From Phycisphaeraceae bacterium (lineage in GTDB: Bacteria; Planctomycetota; Phycisphaerae; Phycisphaerales; Phycisphaeraceae), in the NCBI GenBank assembly GCA_020848195.1, contig JADLAP010000225.1, forward strand, positions 1 to 60,983: a DNA stretch of 60,983 nucleotides, written 5' to 3'. Both the position numbers and the translations under genes were made by a program. Position 1 is the stretch's first letter; each line of letters opens with the position of its first letter. The notes beneath the pieces are model-generated. The model ran no database searches. It saw nothing but the letters and a program-made list of their open reading frames with translations, and was not told the DNA's origin. This document shows, piece after piece, positions 34,031 through 42,745 of the stretch.

Positions 34031-36277
34031 ATGCATTACGGCCAATTCGACGATACCAACCGCGAGTTTGTCATCACCGATCCGCTGACGCCGGCTCCAT
34101 GGACGCAGTACCTGGGCAACACGCGCCTCGCCGCGTTCATCAGTCAGCAGGCGGGCGGGCTGACGTTCTACCGCGAGCCGCAGAACCGACGGATCAGCCG
34201 GTATCACTGGCTGCCGACGCCGCAGGATCGGCCGGGGTTTTATGTGTATGTCCGCGATCACGCCACGCGGACCACGTGGAATCCGCACTTCGCGCCAACC
34301 TGCGCGGAGCTTGAGCATTTCGAGTGCCGCCACGGTCTGGGCTACACCCGATTCACCGGCCGGCGCGACGGCGTGGAGGCCGGCGTCCGCTACTACATCC
34401 CGCCGGACCTGGACATCATGGTCTGGGATGTGACGATTTCCAACTCAAGTAACACCGAGAAGACGCTGACCGTCTCCAGCTATCTGGAGTTCGGACTGCT
34501 GGAGTTCTTCCGCGAATTCTTCTGGTGCTACCTGAAAAATCAGATCAGCTTCGAGTACGAGCAGCAGGCCAACTGGATCAAATATGTCTATCACTGCTTT
34601 GAGGCTCCGTTCACGCCGGCGGTGTTCTTCACCTGCACGCGGCAGGCGGACGGCTTCGACTGCTCGCGCGACGCCTTCGTCGGGCGCGGCGGTTCGGTGG
34701 ATCGCCCCGCCATGACGATGACCGGCTCGCAGCTTCCCGGCGGCGGTCACGGCTGCGCGGCGCTCGGCGTGAACCTGCAACTCAAACCCGGCCAGCACGA
34801 ACGCTTCGCCTACATCCTCGGCATCGCCGACGACTGGGAACAGGCGGAAATCCTGCGGAAAAAAGCCTTGGACATCGACGCCGCCGCCGCCGGACTCGCA
34901 GGCTACTGGAACCGCAAGACGCAGGTCGTGCAGGTAACGACCGGCGATGCCCACTTCGATCGCTGCGTCAACGTGTGGAATCCGCTGAACTGCCAAGTCA
35001 CGCTGGAACGCACCCGCGACATCTCCGTCGACCACACCGGCTTCGACGGCATGCGCTACCGCGACACCATGCAGGACGCCCTGGCGGTGGCGACGTTCGA
35101 TCCTGAGTTTGCGAAAGAGCGCATCCGGCTGATCTTCGCGTCGCAGGGCAGCGACGGCAGCGGCTGTTTCTCGTTCTATCCCTATGCCGCCAAGCCGAAG
35201 ATCAATCTCGAACCGCACCGCTGCGACAACACGGTCTGGCCGATCCTGACGGTAACTAATTTGATCCACGAAACCGGCGACATCTGCTTCCTCGATGAAG
35301 TGATTCCTTACCGCGACAGCGGAAAAGCCAGCGTATATGAGCATATTCGCCTGGGTCTGCGGCACATCTGGGATCGTCGCGGGCCGACGGGCTTGCCCAC
35401 GCTGTTCGACGCGGACTGGAACGACGGCCTGGCGGTGTTCCGCGATCCGAAGGCCGAGAGCGTCATGCTCGGCATGCAGATGGTCTATGCGTGCAACCTG
35501 CTCAAGCCGTTCGCCGCGATGCGGGGCCGCGACGCGGATGTGGCGTGGTGCGAACAGGTGGCGAAGGAACTGGATGCGATTCTCAACAGCGACGCGGTGT
35601 GGGACGGCAAGTGGTATCGCCGGTTGCTGCTGTCCAACGGGATGAAGCTCGGCAGCGCAGCGCGGCCGCAGGGGAAAATTTACCTGGAGCCGCAGGTGTG
35701 GTCGGTGCTCAGCGGCGTGGGCCGAGACGGGCGCGGACGCATGGCGATGGATGCGGCACGGGAACTTCTCAACACGTCGCGGGGCTTGATGATTGTGACG
35801 CCGCCCTACACGGGGATTCCGAATCCGGAGGATCCGCTGACGAGCAACGTGCCGGGAACGGGGGAAAACGGGGCGATTTTCTGTCACGCCAACACGTGGG
35901 CGATCATCGCCGAGTGCATACTGGGCCGGGGCGACTTCGCCATGGAGTATTACCGCAAGATGCTGCCTTCGGTGGCGGCGGAAGAGATCGGCCAAGACCA
36001 CTGGGGGCGCGAGCCGTATGTGTTCAACTCAACCATCACCGGCCCGGCGCGAGGCGACGACTTCGGCAAGGCGGGCATCAGTTGGCTGACCGGCACGGCA
36101 AGCTGGATGTACATCGCGGCGACGCAATATATTCTGGGATTGCAGCCGGCGCTCGATGGGCTGCACGTGAAGCCGTGCCTGCCGAGCACGTGGAAGAAGG
36201 TTGTGGTGCAGCGGGTATTTCGCGGGAAAATGCGGGAGATTGCGATGCCTTGCGCGGAGAGGTTCATTCCCGCGTGA
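34031..36277 (+). CDS. GH94-like glycoside phosphorylase
   Basis: Predicted cytoplasmic phosphorylase that splits a beta-linked disaccharide or oligosaccharide with phosphate, giving a sugar-1-phosphate. The 748 residues have the GH94 layout: an N-terminal beta-sandwich (about 1-270), and a helical barrel containing DADWNDGL (Asp462 to Asp465, the acid-catalyst segment), NVPGTGENGAIFCHANTWAI and GISWLTGTASWMY, which bind phosphate and substrate in cellobiose/chitobiose phosphorylases. Which sugar is used cannot be read from sequence. The ATG at 34031 follows AAAGGA. A hairpin doublet starts at its stop codon. Confidence 0.85.
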   Translation: MHYGQFDDTNREFVITDPLTPAPWTQYLGNTRLAAFISQQAGGLTFYREPQNRRISRYHWLPTPQDRPGFYVYVRDHATRTTWNPHFAPTCAELEHFECRHGLGYTRFTGRRDGVEAGVRYYIPPDLDIMVWDVTISNSSNTEKTLTVSSYLEFGLLEFFREFFWCYLKNQISFEYEQQANWIKYVYHCFEAPFTPAVFFTCTRQADGFDCSRDAFVGRGGSVDRPAMTMTGSQLPGGGHGCAALGVNLQLKPGQHERFAYILGIADDWEQAEILRKKALDIDAAAAGLAGYWNRKTQVVQVTTGDAHFDRCVNVWNPLNCQVTLERTRDISVDHTGFDGMRYRDTMQDALAVATFDPEFAKERIRLIFASQGSDGSGCFSFYPYAAKPKINLEPHRCDNTVWPILTVTNLIHETGDICFLDEVIPYRDSGKASVYEHIRLGLRHIWDRRGPTGLPTLFDADWNDGLAVFRDPKAESVMLGMQMVYACNLLKPFAAMRGRDADVAWCEQVAKELDAILNSDAVWDGKWYRRLLLSNGMKLGSAARPQGKIYLEPQVWSVLSGVGRDGRGRMAMDAARELLNTSRGLMIVTPPYTGIPNPEDPLTSNVPGTGENGAIFCHANTWAIIAECILGRGDFAMEYYRKMLPSVAAEEIGQDHWGREPYVFNSTITGPARGDDFGKAGISWLTGTASWMYIAATQYILGLQPALDGLHVKPCLPSTWKKVVVQRVFRGKMREIAMPCAERFIPA

Positions 36278-36376
36278 ACGAAGACTGCGACGAAGACGTC
36301 GCAGCTATGACGGAATATTCCTGTTAAGGGTTCTGAGGTCGGTGAACGAAGACTGCGACGAAGACGTCGCAGCTAT
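36274..36376. repeat. Hairpin doublet in a convergent gap (35-bp direct repeat)
   Basis: The 35-base unit GTGAACGAAGACTGCGACGA and on occurs at 36274-36308 and 36342-36376, identical over its length. Each holds the perfect hairpin CTGCGACG-AAGA-CGTCGCAG (8-bp stem, tetraloop). The first copy includes the GH94-like stop codon and the second ends just before the convergent deaminase gene. A bidirectional terminator or REP-like role is likely. Confidence 0.85.
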
Positions 36377-36383
36377 CACGGAT

Positions 36384-36830
36384 TCATACACCGATATCCT
36401 CGTTCCACAGGTCGGGGTGTTCGGCGACGAACTGTTGCATCATGTCGATGCAGCGGGGGTCGTTGAGCAGGACGAGTTCGACGCCGCGCTGGCGGAAGAG
36501 GTCTTCGGCGCCCATGAAGTTGCGGTTTTCGCCGATGACGACGCGGGGGATGCGGTAGAGCAGGGACGTGCCGGTGCACATGATGCAGGGGCTGAGGGTG
36601 GAGACGAGGGTCAGGCGTGGCCAGTCACGTCGCCGACCGGCGTTGCGGATGCAGGCGACTTCGGCGTGCGCGGTGGGATCGCCGGTCTGCACGCGGAGGT
36701 TGTGGCCCCGCGCGACGATCCGGCCCTCCTCGTCAGCCAGCACCGACCCGATGGGCAATCCGCCCTCGGAAAGACCTTTCATCGCCTGTTCATACGCGGC
36801 GTCGATCAACGGCTGATAGTCCATGCTCAT
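36384..36830 (-). CDS. Cytosine deaminase of the yeast Fcy1 type
   Basis: Predicted zinc enzyme that deaminates cytosine to uracil. The 148-residue protein has the CDA-fold motif TAHAEV (zinc ligand His55, catalytic Glu57) and SPCIMCTG (zinc ligands Cys82 and Cys85). What separates it from tRNA- or guanine-deaminases is the match to yeast cytosine deaminase along its whole length: EGGLPIGS, RGHNLR, TLSPCIMCTG, IPRVVIGENRNF and a C-terminus LWNEDIGV that parallels the yeast EDIGE end, whose Trp and Asp line the active site. Bacteria usually use the unrelated CodA for this reaction. The start is ATG 36830 (or 36824), behind CAGGGG. The gene is divergent from the hydrolase gene, 56 bases away. 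Confidence 0.82.
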   Translation of the reverse strand: MSMDYQPLIDAAYEQAMKGLSEGGLPIGSVLADEEGRIVARGHNLRVQTGDPTAHAEVACIRNAGRRRDWPRLTLVSTLSPCIMCTGTSLLYRIPRVVIGENRNFMGAEDLFRQRGVELVLLNDPRCIDMMQQFVAEHPDLWNEDIGV

Positions 36831-36886
36831 GCCCCTGTCTAAATGGATGGAAAACCCGGCGGACGACATGGGGCTATATTACCGCG

Positions 36887-37792
36887 ATGATGTCATGGCT
36901 GACGGGATTGTTGATTCTGCTGGGTGAGGCGCTGGGCGTGCTGCTGGCGGCAGTGACGCTGGCGGTGGCGCACGCGATGGTCCGGCCGCGGCGGCTGACG
37001 TTCGGCGTGGCGGTGGCGCGAGGGTTGCCGACCGATCCGGTGGAAGCACAACTGACGGGCGAGGACGTGGTGTTCACGTTTCCCGACGGCAAGCAGTCGC
37101 CGGGCTGGCGGATCATGGGGGACGATCCGAGCGGGCCGGTGGTGATTCTGACGCACGGCTGGTCGACGAGCCGGTACGCCTCGCTGGCGAAGGCTTATGC
37201 GTATGTGCCGGGGTCGGCGGCGGTGGTGGCGTACGACATGCGGGGGCCCGGCGACAGCAAGGCGAAGTTCGCCACGCTGGGGCATCGTGAAACGGGCGAT
37301 CTGCTGGCGGTGATGGAGCAATCGTCGCGTGGGCCTGTGGTGCTGGCGGGATCGTCGCTGGGCGCGGGGATTGCGCTGGAAGCGGCGTGCAAGTCATCGC
37401 GGGTGGTGGGCGTGATCGCGGATGGTCCCTATCGTTTTGCGTCGGTGGCCTTGGCGGGGAGGCTCAAGCGGCTGGGCTGTCCGCCGTGGCCGGTGTCGAT
37501 GCTGGCGCTGGGCCTGCTGCGTCTGCGATGGCGTCGCGTGGCGGGATATGACCGGCTCAAGCAGGCGGCGGAGTTGCGGTGTCCCCTGCTTGTGTTGCAC
37601 GGCACGGACGACCCGATCTGCCCGTTGCATGACGCGAGGCTGATCGCGTCGGCTGCGAAGTCGGGCCGGCTCGTCGAGTTCGACGGCGGCGGGCATGGCG
37701 GATTGATCTACGTCGATGGCCGGCGATATGAGCTGGCGGTGCAGCGATTCCTGGAGGATGTGCGGCATGAGTCTGGCGGATCTGCGACATGA
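36887..37792 (+). CDS. Membrane-anchored alpha/beta hydrolase
   Basis: A 301-residue protein with one N-terminal membrane helix (LLILLGEALGVLLAAVTLAVA) and an alpha/beta-hydrolase domain. The nucleophile elbow is LAGSSLGAG (Ser in GSSLG), the acid is in LLVLHGTDDPICPL, and the general base His is in GGGHGGL; the oxyanion region is ILTHGWSTSRY. The substrate is unknown; close relatives are annotated only as serine aminopeptidase-like. The last 26 bases overlap the pdxH start, so the two are co-translated. Confidence 0.78.
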   Translation: MMSWLTGLLILLGEALGVLLAAVTLAVAHAMVRPRRLTFGVAVARGLPTDPVEAQLTGEDVVFTFPDGKQSPGWRIMGDDPSGPVVILTHGWSTSRYASLAKAYAYVPGSAAVVAYDMRGPGDSKAKFATLGHRETGDLLAVMEQSSRGPVVLAGSSLGAGIALEAACKSSRVVGVIADGPYRFASVALAGRLKRLGCPPWPVSMLALGLLRLRWRRVAGYDRLKQAAELRCPLLVLHGTDDPICPLHDARLIASAAKSGRLVEFDGGGHGGLIYVDGRRYELAVQRFLEDVRHESGGSAT

Positions 37793-38405
37793 GTTTGGCC
37801 GGGGCGAGTTGCATGAAGCGGACGCGGGCAGCGATCCCGTGATCCTGCTGCAACGCTGGCTGGCGGAGGCGTTGCGTTCGAGCGAGCGTGAGCCGACGGC
37901 GATGACGCTGGCGACGGTGACGCCGGAGGGCTGGCCGGCGGCGCGCGTGGTGCTGCTTAAGGGCGTGGACGAACGAGGGCTGACGTTTTTCACGAACTAT
38001 GACAGCGACAAGGGCGTGGAACTCACGCGGCATCCGGTGGCGGCACTGGTGCTGTTCTGGCCGAGTCTGGAACGTCAGGTGCGTGTGACGGGCAAGGTGA
38101 GCCGAACGAACGCGGAGGAGTCGGAGGCGTACTTCCGCAGCCGGCCTCGCGGATCGCAGCTTGGGGCGTGGGCGTCGCAGCAGAGCAAGGTCATCGGCGG
38201 GCTTGATGAACTGGAGGCGAAACTGGCGGAGATGGAGCGACTGTTCGAGGGCCGGGAGGTGGCAATGCCTGGCAATTGGGGTGGATTCCGGGTGAGTTTG
38301 CAGGTGGTGGAGTTCTGGCAGGGACGGGAGAATCGGCTGCATGATCGGCTGCGGTATCGGCGTGGCGGGGATGGCGGGTGGGTGAGGGAGAGGTTGGGGC
38401 CGTGA
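37767..38405 (+). CDS. pdxH: Pyridoxamine 5'-phosphate oxidase
   Basis: FMN-dependent oxidation of pyridoxamine or pyridoxine 5'-phosphate to pyridoxal 5'-phosphate, the last step of vitamin B6 synthesis or salvage. The 212-residue protein has AMTLATVTPEGWPAARVVLLKG, FFTNYDSDKG, RQVRVTGKV, SRPRGSQLGAWASQQS and the C-terminal ENRLHDRLRYRR, the full set of PdxH motifs in order, at normal length. The ATG at 37767 follows GGAGG and lies inside the end of the hydrolase gene. Confidence 0.93.
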   Translation: MSLADLRHEFGRGELHEADAGSDPVILLQRWLAEALRSSEREPTAMTLATVTPEGWPAARVVLLKGVDERGLTFFTNYDSDKGVELTRHPVAALVLFWPSLERQVRVTGKVSRTNAEESEAYFRSRPRGSQLGAWASQQSKVIGGLDELEAKLAEMERLFEGREVAMPGNWGGFRVSLQVVEFWQGRENRLHDRLRYRRGGDGGWVRERLGP

Positions 38406-38987
38406 GGGGGAGGTTGGGGCCATGGGGGGAAAGGGTTGTTGGAAGTGCAACGGGACGGGCGGGCCTGCGACCGCGCCGCTAAGCGGGGGAATGGTGCATT
38501 TTCGATGTTATGGACGGGTTCACGTGGTGAAAACCTGATCCATTTTCAGAATTCTTTGCCCTTGGGTACTGGAAAACGCCGATGGCGAAGCTAAGTTTAG
38601 TGCTATCGGTTTTCGCCAACGGGCGGTTAACCGTGTGTGCCTCCCGTGGATTGCCGGCACATCGAGGCGGTGTTCCGGCAACTGCGGGCGACTGGATGGC
38701 CGAATGGCGAGCGGGTGGGAAGCAACCCACATGGCGAGCCGGACGGTTACGGGCAAGGAGTTGCCGGCTGACGGTGCAGGTCGCCGGAGGCTGACAGCTT
38801 TCCAGTCGTGCTGCTTTCGGTGACCTGAACGCCTGGGTTGCCGGATGCCTCGTTTCGGGCGAGACAACGCCCGGGAGATTGCGCGATGACCTGACACAGG
38901 CGGCGGCCGGATGCCGCAGCCTGCCCTCTTCTGGGTCATTGTCCCCGACAACCTAACCTACCGAGCGTAGCTGAAGTGGCCTGCGCC
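38406..38987. other. 582-bp intergenic region upstream of the ABC exporter operon
   Basis: It contains the inverted third copy of the interspersed GC repeat at 38456-38492 and short hairpins, for example GGGCG-AGACAA-CGCCC near 38859-38874 and GGGTGGGAAGCAACCCA near 38714. Small open frames on both strands have no recognisable domain. The promoter of the exporter operon should lie near 38900-38980. The concentration of small stems would suit a structured leader RNA, but I could not match it to a known riboswitch class. Confidence 0.45.
38456..38492 (-). repeat. Interspersed GC repeat, copy 3 (inverted)
   Basis: On the minus strand this reads CTTAGCGGCGCGGTCGCAGG followed by CCCGCCC, matching the copies at 30378 and 33948. 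It lies just past pdxH. Confidence 0.65.
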
Positions 38988-40730
38988 ATGAGCTATGTCA
39001 GTTATTTACAGGATGCCAGTCGACCCCACCTCCGTCGCGCGACGGCGGCGATGTCGGTCACGCTTGCCGTGTCGCTGCTGAGCCTCGCGTCGGCGCTGAT
39101 TCTGTCCGCCATCGTGGACAAGGTCATCGGCGAAGCCCGGTGGAACTGGCTGGCGCCGCTGATCATCGTCTGCATGATGCTGCCCTGGATCTGCGGCTTG
39201 TTGCAGTTGATCGGCGACTACCTCGTCGCCCTGATCAGCCAGAAGCTCGTCTACGACATCCGCACCGATCTCTATCACCGCGTGCATCTGCTGAGCTACC
39301 GCTTCATGCAGAACACCACGACGGGCAAACTGATGGAGCGGCTGCGCGGCGATGTGCAGCAGGTGCAGATGGTGCTCAGCCAGCAGACATTGTCGCTGGT
39401 GCTGCAACTGGCCACCGCGCTGGTGGCGGTGACGATCATGTTCTGGATCAGCACGTGGATCACGCTGGTGGTGCTGATGTGCATCGGTCTGTACGTGGTG
39501 AACTACAGGTATTTCGTCCGCCGGATCCGCAGCGTGCAGCGCCGCTACCGGCGGAAGATGGATCAGCTTTCGGGCCGGGCGCAGGAACGGCTCGCGGGCA
39601 CCATCGTCGTCAAGGCGTATCACCGCCAGCGGCGCGAGAGCCGCGATTTCGCCAAGGCCAATTTCCTCACCGAGCGCGTCTATCAACGGTTCCGCATGCT
39701 CAACATGTGGTACGGCCTGTCCTCCAGCGCCATCGCGTGGTCGTGCTACATGTTCGTGCTGCTGCTGGGCACGTACTTCGTCATCCGGGGCGACATCACC
39801 TACGGCGGCGTCATGGCGCTGGGGGCGTACACGTGGCGTCTGCTGCAGCCGGCGGTGCAGCTTGCGGAACTGTCCAACCAGATTGAACAGACGAAGGTGT
39901 CGCTGGACCGGATTTTTGAGTTGATGGCGGCCCAGCCGGACGCCGCGGTCCTCGGCGGCAAGCGACTGCCCAGCCTGCGCGGCGAGGTGGCGTTCGAGAA
40001 CGTCTGCTTCCAGTACGACCCCGGCAAGCCGGTGCTGCGGCACGTGAACCTGTACGTGAAGCCCGGCCAGACGGTTGCCCTCGTGGGCCACACGGGCTGC
40101 GGCAAGAGCACGATCATCAACCTGCTCTACCGGTTCTACGAGCCGCAGGCGGGCCACCTGACGATCGACGGCCACGACATTTCCACGCTCAACACCCGGT
40201 GGTACCGGCAGCATCTGGCGCTGGTGCCGCAGGAGCCGATCGTATTTGACACGACGCTGGCGGAGAACATCGCCTACGGCCGGCCCGGCGCGACGCGGCA
40301 GGCGATCGAGCGTGCCGCCCGCATGGTGGAGCTGGGCGAGCTGATCGACACGCTGCCGAAGGGCCTGGACACGCCGCTGGGCGAATACGGCGCGAAGCTC
40401 TCCGTCGGCGAGCGGCAGCGGCTGTGCATCGCCCGCGCGGTGCTCGCCGAGCCGGTGATTCTCGTGCTCGACGAAGCCACGAGCAGTCTGGACCCGCCGG
40501 GCGAAGCGGCGATTCAGCGCGCCATGCAGCGCGTCATGGAGGGCCGGACCGCCTTCATCATCGCGCATCGGTTGAGCACGATCGTCAACGCCGACACCAT
40601 TGTCGTGATGGATCAGGGCCGGGTGATCGAGATGGGCAACCATTCGCAACTGATGGCCCGGCACCACGGGCATTACCGTCACCTGTTCACCACGCAGATG
40701 GCGCTGACCGCGGAGGCCGTCTCGGCATGA
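38988..40730 (+). CDS. ABC exporter subunit 1 (membrane plus ATPase domains)
   Basis: Half of a type IV (exporter-type) ABC transporter. In 580 residues, six membrane helices occupy about 20-315 and the nucleotide-binding domain about 345-575. Walker A is GHTGCGKST, Walker B VILVLDEATSSLD with the catalytic Glu present, the H-loop IIAHRLST. The signature motif is LSVGERQRL instead of LSGGQ, typical of one side of a heterodimer. The stop overlaps the next gene in ATGA. The partner at 40727 has the complementary defect. No cysteine-peptidase (C39) domain is present, so it does not process double-glycine leaders. Confidence 0.87.
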   Translation: MSYVSYLQDASRPHLRRATAAMSVTLAVSLLSLASALILSAIVDKVIGEARWNWLAPLIIVCMMLPWICGLLQLIGDYLVALISQKLVYDIRTDLYHRVHLLSYRFMQNTTTGKLMERLRGDVQQVQMVLSQQTLSLVLQLATALVAVTIMFWISTWITLVVLMCIGLYVVNYRYFVRRIRSVQRRYRRKMDQLSGRAQERLAGTIVVKAYHRQRRESRDFAKANFLTERVYQRFRMLNMWYGLSSSAIAWSCYMFVLLLGTYFVIRGDITYGGVMALGAYTWRLLQPAVQLAELSNQIEQTKVSLDRIFELMAAQPDAAVLGGKRLPSLRGEVAFENVCFQYDPGKPVLRHVNLYVKPGQTVALVGHTGCGKSTIINLLYRFYEPQAGHLTIDGHDISTLNTRWYRQHLALVPQEPIVFDTTLAENIAYGRPGATRQAIERAARMVELGELIDTLPKGLDTPLGEYGAKLSVGERQRLCIARAVLAEPVILVLDEATSSLDPPGEAAIQRAMQRVMEGRTAFIIAHRLSTIVNADTIVVMDQGRVIEMGNHSQLMARHHGHYRHLFTTQMALTAEAVSA

Positions 40731-42745
40731 GCGCCGCGCTGTCCAGCATGTTCCGCCGGCTTGAGGAACTCCGCGTCAAACAGGCGCAGGAGGACATCGA
40801 GCGTCACGGCCTGTCGGCGTCCATCGAGGGCCGGCCGCTCTGGCGACTCTTCCATCGCTTCTACCTCAGCCGCCATCCCGGCACGGTCATCCTCTGCTGC
40901 GTCCTGACCTGTCTGCCCGGCCTGGTCATGTACGGCTACGCGATCGCCGGACAGTTCATCGCCGACGACATCCTCCAGATCGGCCTGACCGAAGCCCAAT
41001 ACACCCAGCCTTTCGACCCCACGCTGCTCACCGAACACCAGCATTTCCGCCTGGATTCGCCGCCGATCCGCCAGGGACTCGATACCAGCATCCGCCAGCG
41101 GCAGGCCCTCTCCACGCCCGAACGCATGACGCTGCTGGGCTATCTCGCCGCCGCCCTGATCCTCATGGAAGTGATCCGCCACGGACTGTCGATCATCGTC
41201 GTCGAACGCACCATCACGCTCACGCAGATCGTCACCTTCCGTCTGCGGCAACAGCTTCACGACAAGCTGCACGCCCTGTCGATGCCGTACCACGACTCCC
41301 ATTCGCCTGGACGGCTGATGACGCATCTGTTCTCCGACATGAGCGTCATCCAGAACCAGGTGACCAACATCCTGCGCAACGTGCCCTCGAGCATCGTGGC
41401 GATCATCGTGGGGTTGTACCTCGTGATGCGCCAGGACCTGATGCTGGGTCTGCTGGTGGCGTGCGCGATCCCGACCTATGCGATCAGTTACCAGTGGTTC
41501 GCGCGGTATCTGGTGGCGCTCAACCGCAGCCTGCGCGAGCGCGAAGGCGAACTGAACTCGCACATCGCCAACCGCATCGGCTTCTTTCAAGTGGTTAAGG
41601 CCTACACGCGGGAAACGTGGGAAGTGCTCAGTTTTCTGCGGCGGGGCAAACCGATCCTGATCGAGAACCTCAATGCCGCGCTGTTCAACACGGGCTTCGC
41701 CGTGGTGTGCTCGATCATCACGGGCACATTCATGACGGTGGTGCTGTGGCTGGGCGCACTGCGATGCCGGGACGGCCTGTGGACGACGGGAGAACTGCTG
41801 CTGTTCTACGGCGCCACCGGCTACCTGTTCAGTCCGGTGAGCGTCCTGGCGGGTCAGGCGACGATGATGCACCGGCTGCGGGCCGTGGCGGCGAAAGTGA
41901 TGCGCGTGCTGGATCAGCCGGTGGAACTGGACGACCCGGCACTGCCCATCGAGCCGCCGGCGAGCGCGTGCGAAATCCAGTTCGACCATGTGAGTCTCAG
42001 GTACGCCAATGCCGCCGGCGAGGCGCTGTCGGACGTGAGCTTCACGCTGCCGGCCGGGCAACGCCTGTGCGTCATGGGCCCCAGCGGCAGCGGCAAAAGC
42101 AGCCTGGCGAAACTGGCGTGCCGGCTCTACGATCCCACGACCGGCGCGGTTCGGTACAACGGCCTGGACATCCGGAAATTCCGCATCTCCGACCTGCGAC
42201 ACCTCGTCGGATTCGTCAACCAGGAACCCATCGTCTTCTCCGGCACCATCGGCGAAAACATCCGCTACGGCGCGGAACACGCCAAGCCCCGCGCCGTCGT
42301 CGCCGCCGCCCAGTACGCCCAGATTCACGACTTCATCGAACGTCTGCCCTACCAGTACCACAGCCTCACGCACGAACGAGGCCTGACGCTTTCCGGCGGT
42401 CAGAAGCAGCGCGTCAACCTCGCCCGCGCGCTGCTGCAGGATCCTCAGGTTCTCATCCTCGACGACTGCACCAGCGCGCTCGACGCCGACACCGAAGCCA
42501 AACTCATCCAGTCCCTCCAGGCGGCGCTGAAAAACCGCACCGCCCTGCTCGTCTCCCACCGCGTTTCCATCGCCCAGGCCTGCGATTTCGTGCTCATGCT
42601 CGATCACGGCAAAGTGGCGCAGTTCGGCAAACCGCGCGAACTGCTCCATACGCCAGGCCCGTTCCGCGATCTCTGTCAGCAACAGATCGACAAAGCCAAA
42701 CATGCCGAGGATCGGCAGCGCGACACTGCCGGCATCGAACTATGA
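40727..42745 (+). CDS. ABC exporter subunit 2, degenerate catalytic site
   Basis: The second half-transporter. In 672 residues, an N-terminal extension and six membrane helices precede a nucleotide-binding domain from about 420. Walker A is GPSGSGKSS, the signature LSGGQKQRV is canonical, but Walker B reads VLILDDCTSALD: the catalytic Glu is Asp. With the LSVGE signature of subunit 1 this makes one consensus and one degenerate ATP site, as in asymmetric heterodimeric exporters. A periplasmic or extracellular loop of about 80 residues lies between helices 1 and 2 (after IAGQFIADDILQ), larger than usual. Start and stop are each coupled by ATGA overlaps. Confidence 0.87.
   Translation: MSAALSSMFRRLEELRVKQAQEDIERHGLSASIEGRPLWRLFHRFYLSRHPGTVILCCVLTCLPGLVMYGYAIAGQFIADDILQIGLTEAQYTQPFDPTLLTEHQHFRLDSPPIRQGLDTSIRQRQALSTPERMTLLGYLAAALILMEVIRHGLSIIVVERTITLTQIVTFRLRQQLHDKLHALSMPYHDSHSPGRLMTHLFSDMSVIQNQVTNILRNVPSSIVAIIVGLYLVMRQDLMLGLLVACAIPTYAISYQWFARYLVALNRSLREREGELNSHIANRIGFFQVVKAYTRETWEVLSFLRRGKPILIENLNAALFNTGFAVVCSIITGTFMTVVLWLGALRCRDGLWTTGELLLFYGATGYLFSPVSVLAGQATMMHRLRAVAAKVMRVLDQPVELDDPALPIEPPASACEIQFDHVSLRYANAAGEALSDVSFTLPAGQRLCVMGPSGSGKSSLAKLACRLYDPTTGAVRYNGLDIRKFRISDLRHLVGFVNQEPIVFSGTIGENIRYGAEHAKPRAVVAAAQYAQIHDFIERLPYQYHSLTHERGLTLSGGQKQRVNLARALLQDPQVLILDDCTSALDADTEAKLIQSLQAALKNRTALLVSHRVSIAQACDFVLMLDHGKVAQFGKPRELLHTPGPFRDLCQQQIDKAKHAEDRQRDTAGIEL

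Noticed and set aside
36274-36376. Possible CRISPR repeats
   Set aside because: There are only two copies, each contains its own hairpin, there is no third repeat and there are no cas genes.
38520-38951. Open frames of 143 codons (minus) and 70 codons (plus) upstream of the ABC operon
   Set aside because: No domain, no good ribosome binding site and unusual composition; treated as intergenic.
38570-38980. Possible cobalamin or c-di-GMP riboswitch before the exporter
   Set aside because: Several small stems exist, but the conserved core sequences of these classes could not be found.
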